Of a stretch of DNA of 64,000 bases, positions 36,268 through 44,460 are shown one piece after another; the first letter of the stretch is position 1; each line of letters begins with the position of its first letter. The notes under the pieces are model-generated. The model worked only from the letters and a program-made list of their open reading frames with translations. It did not search any database and was not told the DNA's origin. The position numbers and the translations under genes were made by a program. Location: NCBI RefSeq assembly GCF_026005215.1, contig NZ_BPMA01000018.1:1-64000 (forward strand). The letters are read 5' to 3'. The stretch is from Capnocytophaga catalasegens. GTDB taxonomy: Bacteria > Bacteroidota > Bacteroidia > Flavobacteriales > Flavobacteriaceae.

Positions 36268-37125
36268 TTATTTTATAGGTAAATAAATTTCTGTTTTAAG
36301 TTTTTCAGGCGGTGTTTTTCGGGCATCATTCAAATATTTTTCAAAAGGAACAATACTGCGAAGTTCGTAACCGCTTTCGGGCAACCATTTTCCGAAAATT
36401 GTGTCGTACACTTTCCCTAAATTGTCGTATGCACCCTGATAGTGAAAAACGGCGTATTTGCCTCCCTCAATTTCTTTCACCCCAACCTCGCCCTGAGGCT
36501 TGGCAGGTTTGTGAATCGCCAAACAGATGTCTGACCGCTGTTTGTCTCCCTCCGTAATTTTAGGGTCATCGTGCGAGATGCAAATATGTTCAATACCTGC
36601 CGTAAAGAGCTTATTTTCCTTAACGAAAGCCCAAAGTTTGGCGTAAGTATCGCCGTAATTGAGTGTTCCATAAGTTCCTGTAAGGGCAATATAAACAACT
36701 TTTTTCGGCTCTAAATCAATGATTTTTGGAGCTTTTAGTTTGATTTCAGTGATAAATTCTTCTTTTCTCATAATATATAATGTTTTATTATTTCTGTATT
36801 CGGTAGGACTTACATCATAAAACTTTTTAAAGGATTTGGACAAGGACGAAACCATCTCATAACCAACTCTTTCCGAAATCTGCTCAACCGACAGATTAGA
36901 ATATCGGAGCAAAATCGCCGAAGCCTCTACCCGCAGACGCGTAATGTAAGCACCAACAGATTCATTTACAAAGGCTTTGAAAATGCGATGGAAATGAAAC
37001 TCCGAAAAATTGGCAATTTCGGCAAGGGTTTTCAGTTCTATTTTTTCATCTAAATGATTGCCGATATATTCGAGTACTTTGTTTATGCGTTCGCGGTAGT
37101 CTGCTTGTGTGGATTTTGTATTCAT
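36268..37125 (-). CDS. AraC-family regulator with GyrI-like ligand domain
   Basis: The 285-residue product has an N-terminal AraC helix-turn-helix pair (about 8-110; NHLDEKIELKTLAEIANFSEFHF... and VGYEMVSSLSKSFKKF) and a C-terminal GyrI-like/SoxS-effector domain (about 125-285) ending KTEIYLPIK. Such proteins bind small, often cationic or amphipathic, molecules and activate nearby genes. A TACCTTTG element (minus strand, 37154-37161) lies upstream. The downstream membrane-protein gene is the obvious candidate target. Confidence 0.9.
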   Translation of the reverse strand: MNTKSTQADYRERINKVLEYIGNHLDEKIELKTLAEIANFSEFHFHRIFKAFVNESVGAYITRLRVEASAILLRYSNLSVEQISERVGYEMVSSLSKSFKKFYDVSPTEYRNNKTLYIMRKEEFITEIKLKAPKIIDLEPKKVVYIALTGTYGTLNYGDTYAKLWAFVKENKLFTAGIEHICISHDDPKITEGDKQRSDICLAIHKPAKPQGEVGVKEIEGGKYAVFHYQGAYDNLGKVYDTIFGKWLPESGYELRSIVPFEKYLNDARKTPPEKLKTEIYLPIK

Positions 37126-37281
37126 CAGTATTGTATCTTTTAAATTTCTGAAACAAAGGTAATAAGGTTTAAAAGAATTTTGTTTTTCCTATCTTGCTAA
37201 ATTGTTTTTTGAAAAGATTTTTTTATCTCTGTTACAAAAGAAATTTTGCAAAGTTTATAAATGTATCAGGAAATTATAAAA

Positions 37282-37337
37282 AAATAAGGACGAAAATACT
37301 TCGCCCTTACTATTTTCTATTTGCTAATATGTATTTT
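37282..37337 (-). repeat. Weak, decayed copy of the carB 3' end plus terminator
   Basis: The terminator part (hairpin 37288-37306, then CTTACTATTTTCTATTTG) is nearly identical to 40756-40799. It is followed by a sequence that reads KIHISK-stop on the minus strand, compared with KMYLSK-stop in carB. It lies directly downstream of the restriction-modification operon. The terminator match is strong; the coding match is weak. Confidence 0.55.
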
Positions 37338-37362
37338 ATCTTTTTTAAGTGCTATTTCTATT

Positions 37363-38748
37363 TTAATTCCAAAAATCTAATAAATTTTTAATCGCTTCTT
37401 GAAAAAGTCTAGGAGCCTTTATTCCCAAAATAAGTTGTCCCTTCTCATTAAGTAAAAATCCAATCTCAATCTCTATAATTCGGGTTTCTTTGCTTCCGTA
37501 CAAAACTACGGTTCTAATAATTTTACTTTTAGGGTAATATTTTTTAATATAATGTTTCTCAATATAATCATAATTAGCCAATTCGGAAATTCCATTATGT
37601 CTAAACTGATATTTTTTTCCTTCAATATTAATTACCTCATTGCGATCAAAATCAAAAAGAATAAGGTCAGGAATGTGTATTATTTCATCTTTATTTCCTG
37701 CCTTGTATTTTTCCCGATCTTTATATTTTGCCAATGGAATAGGATCTCCTTGTTTTGGTATGAAGTAACCTTTTTCACTACCTGCGTGATTTTCAAAAAT
37801 AGAATATCCTTGCGTAAAATTTTCAACCACCAAATGTATAAATATTGTTCCTAATTTTTCGCCATCTTTATCATATTTCCAATAACTTTTATTCATTTCT
37901 ACTTTTGGAATAGTTAATTTATCTAATTCTATTCCTATTTTATTAGCAATTTGAATAAATTTATTGGTTTTTCCAATATGATTTTGCTCTAATCCGTGTT
38001 GGGTGATTACAATTCTCTTTTCCCAACCTAATTTTCTCAAAACAGCAGAAATAATACTCAAAGCCCCAATATTAGGGTCGTGAGAAAGTCCATTACTTTT
38101 AAAAAGCCGTCCCGATATTTCTATTTTATCTTTTTCTCTGTTTAACAAAATAGGTACATTTCCTTTGGGAGGATGTCTCATATTATTTTTAAAATCAATA
38201 ACTTCGTCTATTTTTTCAAAAGGAATAAATATATCTTTATCAAGTTTTTTACCTAAAATTTCAACACCCAATGTTAAAAGTAGTCTTGTTCCAAAAATAT
38301 AAGTTTCCGTTGGCTTTTCCTTTTGTTCTATCTGCAAATTATAAAGCATTATCTTTTTAGCGTTCGGATAATAACTATCAATAAAAACAAACTTTGAACA
38401 ACGCTGATAAACACCTGTATTCCGACTTTCTTTATCATCCGTTTTTGTTTCTTCTATAGCATAAATAGGAATGTCTTTTTGTTTAGGTTCTTCTTTTTGA
38501 TTAAAAATTAAAAAATCTGTAAAACTCGAATTACCAGAAACAGTTTTTATATAAACTTTATTAACCTTATTACAGCGAAATCCTGTTACTTCATAAGTAA
38601 AAGCAAACTTTCCACCTTGTAAAATAGGTAAAATTCTAATAGAATCAATAAACCCCGATAATTTATAATCCTGAGTGAATTTTTGTAAAATTACAGCAAG
38701 TACTTGTTTCTTAGGTCGTTCTTCTGTTAATATCCAAAGATTGTTCAT
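37363..38748 (-). CDS. Type II restriction endonuclease (predicted)
   Basis: The 461-residue product ends an operon of two adenine methylase genes and overlaps the second by 4 bp (ATGA). It contains an EETKTDDKESRNT segment near residue 100 and a late LILFDFDRNEVINIEGKKY strand, both plausible parts of a restriction nuclease core; I could not assign the PD-(D/E)xK residues with certainty. Context is the main evidence. Two separate methylases suggest an asymmetric recognition site. The sequence is markedly AT-rich, unlike the flanking regulator genes, which is consistent with separate acquisition. Confidence 0.75.
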   Translation of the reverse strand: MNNLWILTEERPKKQVLAVILQKFTQDYKLSGFIDSIRILPILQGGKFAFTYEVTGFRCNKVNKVYIKTVSGNSSFTDFLIFNQKEEPKQKDIPIYAIEETKTDDKESRNTGVYQRCSKFVFIDSYYPNAKKIMLYNLQIEQKEKPTETYIFGTRLLLTLGVEILGKKLDKDIFIPFEKIDEVIDFKNNMRHPPKGNVPILLNREKDKIEISGRLFKSNGLSHDPNIGALSIISAVLRKLGWEKRIVITQHGLEQNHIGKTNKFIQIANKIGIELDKLTIPKVEMNKSYWKYDKDGEKLGTIFIHLVVENFTQGYSIFENHAGSEKGYFIPKQGDPIPLAKYKDREKYKAGNKDEIIHIPDLILFDFDRNEVINIEGKKYQFRHNGISELANYDYIEKHYIKKYYPKSKIIRTVVLYGSKETRIIEIEIGFLLNEKGQLILGIKAPRLFQEAIKNLLDFWN

Positions 38749-39803
38749 TTTTCCAAAATATAAAGCTGTTCTCTAATATATTTTTTATGTTTACTTTCAC
38801 CGTTATTATTGCTTTTAAAACGTAGATAATCAAATTCTACTAATTCTACTTTTCCACATTTTTGTAGCACTGAGAAAATATCTTTTTCTTTCATAATTCC
38901 CTCTGAGTTGTAACTAAGAACTAAATATTTAAACTTTCCTTTCAGAGCAATCTTATTTAATTCTTCTAATGCCGTTTTAGAATTACAAAATTTAGACTTT
39001 TGTTGTTGATAATCTCGCATACCTGATACTCCCTTTATTTGTGGGTTATCATACTTTGCAATAGTTTCTAAAAGATGATAATTTGGAGCGTATTGCCGTT
39101 GGTTATAGGGCGGATCTAGATAAAAAATATCTGCTTGTATTTCTTCTAATAACTCAACAGAGTCTTGATTAAAAGATCTATTTTCTTCCTTATTAGTAAT
39201 TAATTTTATAGGTCTTAAAACCATTTTCTTAACCGCTCTTGGATCCCATTTTTTATGAAAAGCCGCATAAACTCCTGCCACATTTGCATAGAAAGAAACC
39301 GATTCAAGCAAACAAGCAAGTAAGATAAAATATTCATTTATAGAGATTAAATTTTCTTCTTTCCATTGCTCTATTTGTAAACGAATGGCATCTATAATTT
39401 TTCCATTTTGATCCGAAAAAAACATTCTTGGTTGTTCCAATTTTTGTGTTCCAGTTGGCGTATAATTTTCATAAATAAACCCTTCTTTCCCTGAAATTTT
39501 ATTAAGAAACGAAACAACTTTTTCTAAATTCGTTTCAAATAAATTTGTGCTGTCAATCAAAATATTTTGCAATAATTTCTCAAACAAATCGAAACTATTA
39601 TTAGTAATATAAGCTCTTTGTAAGACATAGGAAAAATACATTAAATCAGAAGAAAAAACTTTATATCCTTTTGACTTAAAATATTGACCTACACTCGTGG
39701 TTCCCGCAAAAAAATCAAAAAAAGACTTTCCTTCTATATTTTTTATCTGCAGTGTATGATAAATTTTATCACACAAATTTTCTTTATTGCCTATATATCT
39801 CAT
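38745..39803 (-). CDS. D12-class adenine-N6 DNA methyltransferase
   Basis: The 352-residue product has the alpha-class order: an N-terminal GNKENL motif X-like segment, the SAM motif I FFDFFAGTTSVG (about 28-39), and catalytic motif IV FYLDPPYNQRQY near residue 230. It overlaps the upstream methylase gene by one base and the downstream endonuclease gene by four. It probably protects one strand of the recognition site. Confidence 0.92.
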   Translation of the reverse strand: MRYIGNKENLCDKIYHTLQIKNIEGKSFFDFFAGTTSVGQYFKSKGYKVFSSDLMYFSYVLQRAYITNNSFDLFEKLLQNILIDSTNLFETNLEKVVSFLNKISGKEGFIYENYTPTGTQKLEQPRMFFSDQNGKIIDAIRLQIEQWKEENLISINEYFILLACLLESVSFYANVAGVYAAFHKKWDPRAVKKMVLRPIKLITNKEENRSFNQDSVELLEEIQADIFYLDPPYNQRQYAPNYHLLETIAKYDNPQIKGVSGMRDYQQQKSKFCNSKTALEELNKIALKGKFKYLVLSYNSEGIMKEKDIFSVLQKCGKVELVEFDYLRFKSNNNGESKHKKYIREQLYILEK

Positions 39804-40738
39804 TATAATTCAATATTGTTAATTGAAAATAAGTCTTGCTTTTTAGGTGGTTCATAGTTAGTTATTAGCACTTCAACACTTGCTTTTTTATCCCTGACAA
39901 GAGTTTGGTAATTAGAATTTGCATAATGAAAATCAATATAATTAACCCTATAATTAGGATTATACCTCAACCAATTTTTCAATATTTCATTTGACTTCCC
40001 TTTGTGTTCTAAAACATTTGATAATGCAAATTTTATATTTCTTCCATTTAGGTTATCTAATAAATCAAGTAATTGATATTCTTCTTTTTGTGTCCAACCT
40101 TTAAATCCTCTTTTACCATCATTATAAGTTCCTGTGGTTATTAAATAAGGAGGATCACAATACACAAAATCATTACTTTGTAGTTCTGAAAAATCAAATT
40201 CTGAAAAACATTTATCAGAAAAAACAGGTTGAATTTCTTTTATCCTATTGATAAAGGCAACTAACTTCTGTTTCATTTTAGGATTAAAACTACTTCGTTC
40301 TCTTCCAAAAGGATTATTAAACTCGTGATTATTATTAAAGCGAATTTGATGATTAAATGAAAAGGCAATCAAAACGAACAAATCCAAAGGATTTTTATTT
40401 TGATTATACTGATTTCTTAATGTTTTATACCCTGCTTCGTTGGTTTGTGAAAGATTTAATTCTTTAATTTTATTTTCTATATAGTTTGTTATTTTTTCTA
40501 ATTCATTTTTTTGAAATATTCTATACATATCCACCAAAAAGGAAAGATTGTCGTTAAAAAACACCTTATTAGCAGAGACATTTATCCCTACATTACATCC
40601 TCCCGAAAATAAATCCACAAAATAGTTAATGTTTGTTGAAAAAAGAGGTAAAATTTGATCTAAAATTTTACTTTTCCCCCCTATGTAATTTAATGGTGAT
40701 TTTATTATGTTTTTCAATGTCAACTCTTTTGTTTGCAA
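39803..40738 (-). CDS. Dam-type (D12) adenine-N6 DNA methyltransferase
   Basis: The product (up to 311 residues) shows PLNYIGGKSKI (motif X), VDLFSGGCNVGIN (motif I) and the catalytic FVYCDPPYL (motif IV). This is the Dam/D12 arrangement. There is no ATG near the N-terminus. The TTG at 40738 overlaps a TAACTTTG -7 element (40736-40743), so translation more likely begins at the in-frame TTG at 40723 or 40717. It is the first gene of the restriction-modification operon. Confidence 0.9.
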   Translation of the reverse strand: MQTKELTLKNIIKSPLNYIGGKSKILDQILPLFSTNINYFVDLFSGGCNVGINVSANKVFFNDNLSFLVDMYRIFQKNELEKITNYIENKIKELNLSQTNEAGYKTLRNQYNQNKNPLDLFVLIAFSFNHQIRFNNNHEFNNPFGRERSSFNPKMKQKLVAFINRIKEIQPVFSDKCFSEFDFSELQSNDFVYCDPPYLITTGTYNDGKRGFKGWTQKEEYQLLDLLDNLNGRNIKFALSNVLEHKGKSNEILKNWLRYNPNYRVNYIDFHYANSNYQTLVRDKKASVEVLITNYEPPKKQDLFSINNIEL

Positions 40739-40755
40739 AGTTACAAAAATATTAA

Positions 40756-40884
40756 AATAAGGACGAAAAATACTTCGCCCTTACTATTTTCTATTTGTTG
40801 ATTTCTATTGCCTATTTGGAAAGATACATTTTCCTTCTTGCATAGAGTTCATAGAATTAGTCATCTTTTGAGGTCGTCTATGAA
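40756..40884 (-). pseudogene. Displaced carB 3' end (24 codons, decayed) with terminator
   Basis: On the minus strand 40884-40812 matches the last 24 codons of carB (FIDDLKDD...LYARRKMYLSK-stop). It has one inserted A, one nonsense change (CAA to TAA) and five other differences that are all synonymous (for example GAC/GAT, GAG/GAA, AGT/TCC, AAG/AAA). A terminator hairpin (40761-40780) follows, as after carB itself. The pattern shows descent from a functional carB allele. Confidence 0.85.
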
Positions 40885-40910
40885 AAAAGATTTATATTTT
40901 GGTAAAAGTT

Positions 40911-41324
40911 TTACCCCTCAAAAATAATCATCCAAGAGATACCGAATTTACCTTTAAAATCTCCAAAATAGCCAAAAAATTGCTCTTCCATAGGCATTTC
41001 TATTTCGCCCCCTTCGGAAAGTGCGTGGAAAAGGCGGTCAGCTTCGGCTTTGCTATCTACGGCAATACTCACATAGTTGTGATTGCCCGTAACAAGTTTT
41101 TGCCCAAGCGATTCGAAAATGTCCGACCCCATTAGTTTGTCATTTTCGCCTATCGGAAGTTCGATATACATAATGTGGTTTTTCTCGTTTTCAGGGACTT
41201 GCATTGGAGTTTCATCAGAACGAACCACCATTGTAAAATCGCCCCCAAAAGCCTTTTTGTAGAAATTAAACGCTTCTTCGCAATTCCCATTAAAATTCAA
41301 ATACGGATTGATTCTTGTTGCCAT
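40911..41324 (-). CDS. VOC-family protein (PhnB-like)
   Basis: The 137-residue product starts INPYLNFNGNCEEAFNFYKKAFGG and contains the two beta-alpha-beta modules of the vicinal-oxygen-chelate fold, ending GKFGISWMI. It resembles the PhnB/glyoxalase-like subgroup, whose substrates are mostly unknown. A TATTTTTG -7 element (minus strand, 41351-41358) is just upstream. It sits alone between two displaced carB ends, with a base composition richer in GC than the restriction genes. Confidence 0.88.
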   Translation of the reverse strand: MATRINPYLNFNGNCEEAFNFYKKAFGGDFTMVVRSDETPMQVPENEKNHIMYIELPIGENDKLMGSDIFESLGQKLVTGNHNYVSIAVDSKAEADRLFHALSEGGEIEMPMEEQFFGYFGDFKGKFGISWMIIFEG

Positions 41325-41478
41325 TTTTTTATCGTTTTAATTATTAAGGGCAAAAATAAGCAGTCGGAACGAAAAAAATCTTGCCATAGGACAAGAAATA
41401 AATTCATTTACATTATTCTGTAGATAATCTTTCTATTTTTGCAAAAATAAATTCAATAATATCAGAAATTTACCCAAT

Positions 41479-41745
41479 ATGCTACAATCGTCTAAACGAA
41501 TGGACTTACAGCCTATCGGTTGGCTGATGAAGCTCAGTCGTGCGTTTATTATTTTTACGGGGTTTCTATTATTAGTAGCATATTCCGTAATATTCTATGT
41601 CCTCTGCTTAAGTTATCAATCAGACTCAGAAGACTTGTTCATAGTTTTGTTTTTATTCGGGGCTACTACCTTATTTTTTTATATTTGGAATACGCAAGAT
41701 AGTACGATTAAAAACGCAAGCCATTATGCAAATTTATGTAGATGA
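41479..41745 (+). CDS. Membrane protein, N-terminal part (possibly frameshifted)
   Basis: The 88-residue frame has two transmembrane segments (about 22-45 and 55-72) and ends after STIKNASHYANLCR, overlapping the next frame by 20 bp. The alternative frame stays open upstream of the next start, so the two may be pieces of one protein of about 235 residues. A TATTTTTG -7 element at 41434-41441 precedes it. Family not recognised. Confidence 0.55.
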   Translation: MLQSSKRMDLQPIGWLMKLSRAFIIFTGFLLLVAYSVIFYVLCLSYQSDSEDLFIVLFLFGATTLFFYIWNTQDSTIKNASHYANLCR

Positions 41746-42196
41746 AATTGGGCTACATTATGTGCATCGGGATAGCAAGAAGACTTCTTTTTTGTACGAT
41801 AAATTTCAGAAATCCGACAACCGAATGATTTCCGATGTGTTTCACAAAACCATTCGCAGAGGAAAATATATCGTATTTAAAATTGTTTTTTTCTATCCCA
41901 ATGAAAAGGGTAATGTACGGCAACAATTTTTTCAAACAAAAGCAGATGCACTTTTCGCGTATATTTTTGCACGAAACGAGGCGGAACTTGAAGCCTTTTT
42001 CATTAAAAACATTGTACAACATCGTCCCGATTTACAGATTGATAAAGATATTTTCAAATATCATTATATCGATGAAAAAACATTGGTCTTTGACAGAGCA
42101 AAAAGAAAGAAAACTACTATATCCACTTTGTACATAATACTGATTGTAACAATAGTATTTGTATTTTTAATGATAATATTTTTGAATAATAACTAG
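41726..42196 (+). CDS. Membrane-anchored protein, C-terminal part (possibly frameshifted)
   Basis: The 156-residue frame starts MQIYVDEIGLHYVH, has a beta-rich middle and a single C-terminal transmembrane segment (about 132-153). Its frame is open for at least 11 codons before the ATG, reading into the transmembrane segment end of the preceding frame. It could be a separate gene or the second half of a frameshifted one. Family not recognised. Confidence 0.55.
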   Translation: MQIYVDEIGLHYVHRDSKKTSFLYDKFQKSDNRMISDVFHKTIRRGKYIVFKIVFFYPNEKGNVRQQFFQTKADALFAYIFARNEAELEAFFIKNIVQHRPDLQIDKDIFKYHYIDEKTLVFDRAKRKKTTISTLYIILIVTIVFVFLMIIFLNNN

Positions 42197-42241
42197 TTAC
42201 AAAATCTGGTTCAGGTAGAGCCAATAAGGCAAGAATTTAAC

Positions 42242-42820
42242 TTATAATGCAATCTCCTTCCGAATCCTACTCAGGGATGTATCGGTAATTCCCAAATAGG
42301 TGGCAATGTATTTTAAAGGTACGCTTTGAATTACTTGTGGCTTGTCTTTGAGGAATTGCAAATAGCGGTCTTTGGCGGGAAGCGTAATCATCTCGAGCGA
42401 ACGCTGTTGGGTTTGGAAGAGTTTTTCGGTCATAAAAAGTCGTCCCCATTCCGAAACTCCTGCAATGGAATGATACAACTGCTGAAAATCATCGAATTTC
42501 ACTTCCCACGCTATGCAATCGGTCAGGGCAACGATGTTTTCAAGGCTTGACTGTTGCTTGAAGAGTGACAATTCATTGATAACGAACTCCTGCTCACAGA
42601 AAAAACCTGTAGTAATGTCGTTTCCTTCGTAATCGTGGACAAAACTCCGAGCAATACCACTTTCCAAAGTGAAATAGCTTCTAGAAACTTCGCCTTTTTG
42701 TAAAATAAAATCTCCTTTCTTGAAACTCACTTGCTGATGTGCCGCCTTGATTCGTTCAAGTTGTTCAACCGAAATCAGCGGATGAGTATAAAGTGTGGAA
42801 AAATTGAGTGTGGTTTGCAT
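42242..42820 (-). CDS. Crp/Fnr-family transcriptional regulator
   Basis: The 192-residue product has a cyclic-nucleotide-binding-like beta roll (about 20-115; FKKGDFILQKGEVSRSYFTLESG) and a C-terminal helix-turn-helix (about 165-190; IATYLGITDTSLSRIRKE). It lacks the Cys cluster of Fnr. Its effector is unknown. It converges on the membrane-protein gene and lies just left of a displaced carB end. Confidence 0.9.
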   Translation of the reverse strand: MQTTLNFSTLYTHPLISVEQLERIKAAHQQVSFKKGDFILQKGEVSRSYFTLESGIARSFVHDYEGNDITTGFFCEQEFVINELSLFKQQSSLENIVALTDCIAWEVKFDDFQQLYHSIAGVSEWGRLFMTEKLFQTQQRSLEMITLPAKDRYLQFLKDKPQVIQSVPLKYIATYLGITDTSLSRIRKEIAL

Positions 42821-42851
42821 TTTGTATATAGTCTTTTAAGTTTTATGTTAA

Positions 42852-42935
42852 AAAAGGGCGAAAAATTTTTCGCCCTTACTATTACCTAACCCCTATTGCC
42901 TATTTGGACAAATACATTTTCCTTCTTGCGTAAAG
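42852..42935 (-). pseudogene. Displaced carB 3' end (last 12 codons) with terminator
   Basis: On the minus strand 42935-42900 encodes LYARRKMYLSK-stop, identical in protein to the end of CarB. The DNA differs only at synonymous positions (CTC/CTT, TAT/TAC, AGT/TCC, AAG/AAA). It is followed by a perfect 20-bp palindromic terminator, GGGCGAAAAATTTTTCGCCC (42856-42875). The 218-bp repeat copy B begins at the next base on the other side. Confidence 0.88.
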
Positions 42936-43153
42936 CAGGTTGAAATTCATTCCTTCATAGTCAGAATGCTTTTCTGTATGGAAATTATCAAAATCCTATG
43001 GGTAAACATTCATCACTTGCAGGGATTTCTTATGATATACGCAGCAATATCCGTGCCGTAAGTGGTAAAAATTCAGCAGATTAGTATTAAAATGCTGTTA
43101 AAAACAAAAGACGCCGTGAGGGTGTCTGTGGGGTAGGGGTTGTATTGGTATTT
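42936..43153. repeat. 218-bp dispersed repeat, copy B
   Basis: This block matches 35541-35758 in the same orientation with scattered substitutions and about one indel. It abuts a displaced carB end on its left and lies about 70 bp from the end of the PIN-domain gene on its right. It contains the hairpin at 43109-43127. The stretch 42821-43225 has no gene. Confidence 0.85.
43100..43127 (-). terminator. Terminator hairpin inside repeat copy B
   Basis: Arms AGACGCC (43109-43115) and GGTGTCT (43121-43127) pair with one G-T wobble. On the minus strand the stem is followed by TTTTGTTTTT. It lies about 100 bp downstream of the PIN-domain gene. Confidence 0.65.
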
Positions 43154-43225
43154 TTTGAATATATTTTGAAAAAAATTGAGAACTCAAGATATAATAAAAT
43201 TTGTCAATGAACAACTATTCTGTTA

Positions 43226-44296
43226 TTATCGATAGTCATTACTCTTATCAGAAATGTCAAAACTAATTTCTAATCCTTCATTTATAGATTCTATTTCAAA
43301 ATTTCCTTGATAATCTTCTTCTGAAATAATTTCGGCTGTTACAATCATTTTTGATCTAAATTTCTTTTCAAAACATTCAAAATTCTGTTCTAAATAATGA
43401 TAACTCTTATCATCACTATCGTAGTACATAGTATCTTCATCATCCGTTAAAACACTGACTTCTATATCAACATCTCCTGTAACTTCAACTATAACATAGT
43501 CTTCTTTAATATCCACAATTTTATATTCTAAGTCTCCGACATTAACTTCACTAATGTGCAAATCATAGATTTCCTTCCAATTTACAGCGTCAAAATATAA
43601 TGAAATATCATCTATGTTTGATTTGAACCAATCAATAAGTTCTTGTTTAAGAAAATTATAGTTCTGTGAAAACAGCAGTTTAGTAATATCAGATTTAGCC
43701 TTATCTAAATCTTTATATTTATCATCTAAATATTGGTCATAGTCACTTCTAATTGTCAAATTAGATAACGGACATTTAATAAAATCATTATCTATCGAAA
43801 ACATAAAAGCACTCGAATTATTTTGAGATAAAAAATCTTTTATCAATTCCAAACTAAATGCATCGGGAAATTCTGATTTTTTCTTTCCTTCTCCAAAAGG
43901 AGGTAAAGAATTAAAATAGCAATCAAAAACTGGTTCTATGTCGATAACCTTGTATGGTATAAGTTTTATAATGTCTTTATTAATTAATTCTTTAAAATTA
44001 TTAGTAAATTCGTCTTTAATTGAGGTTTCATTAATTTCTTTAAAGAAAACATCAAAAGCTTTACTATTCTTTAGGATACAGTTTTCCCAAGCTTTAATGA
44101 ATTTTTGATGGTTTGAAGCAGCTTTATCAAGATGTTCAACAAATTTACTTTCCAATTCATTATAAGTGATTGCAGTAATATAAATTTCGATTATTCCTTT
44201 ACTACTTAAACTCAATAAAGATTTTATTTTAGTTCCGTGTAAAAAGTTTTCTTTAATAAAAATACTTGTATCTAAAACTATTATATCCTTCATCAT
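43226..44296 (-). CDS. PIN-domain protein (DUF4935-like)
   Basis: The 356-residue product has an N-terminal PIN nuclease core: VLDTSIFIK (Asp 8), TYNELESK (Glu), SEFPDAFSLELI (Asp) and SIDNDF (Asp), which together form the expected acidic active site. The C-terminal half (about 210-356) is beta-rich with acidic stretches (EVSVLTDDED) and may be a sensor or inhibitory domain. DUF4935-type PIN proteins occur in defence islands and act as ribonucleases. No separate antitoxin gene is seen. It is the block nearest to carB in the accessory region. Confidence 0.8.
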   Translation of the reverse strand: MMKDIIVLDTSIFIKENFLHGTKIKSLLSLSSKGIIEIYITAITYNELESKFVEHLDKAASNHQKFIKAWENCILKNSKAFDVFFKEINETSIKDEFTNNFKELINKDIIKLIPYKVIDIEPVFDCYFNSLPPFGEGKKKSEFPDAFSLELIKDFLSQNNSSAFMFSIDNDFIKCPLSNLTIRSDYDQYLDDKYKDLDKAKSDITKLLFSQNYNFLKQELIDWFKSNIDDISLYFDAVNWKEIYDLHISEVNVGDLEYKIVDIKEDYVIVEVTGDVDIEVSVLTDDEDTMYYDSDDKSYHYLEQNFECFEKKFRSKMIVTAEIISEEDYQGNFEIESINEGLEISFDISDKSNDYR

Positions 44297-44403
44297 TACA
44301 ATTTTTAAAATATATGACTTTATTTGGCATAAATTAAAAGGGTATGCTTTTTTCTAAATACAAAAATAATCTATATCTGTGAGTAAAAACATCCATTATA
44401 TCA

Positions 44404-44430
44404 AAAAAAGCGCGAAAAAATTTTCGCCCC
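44404..44430 (-). terminator. carB terminator hairpin
   Basis: Arms GCGAAAA (44412-44418) and TTTTCGC (44421-44427) with a T-run beyond on the minus strand. It lies about 35 bp after the carB stop. Homologous hairpins follow each displaced carB end at 42.86, 40.77 and 37.30 kb. Confidence 0.75.
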
Positions 44431-44460
44431 TACTATTGCCTAATCCCTATTTTCTATTCC

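Noticed and set aside
37194-37391. 65-codon plus-strand frame between the AraC and endonuclease genes
   Set aside because: It overlaps the repeat and terminator and consists of low-complexity Phe/Lys/Tyr sequence.
42936-42965. Reading the displaced carB tail frame further upstream as a longer alternative CarB C-terminus
   Set aside because: The open frame continues into the 218-bp repeat, whose other copy is not coding there, so only the last 11 residues are carB-derived.
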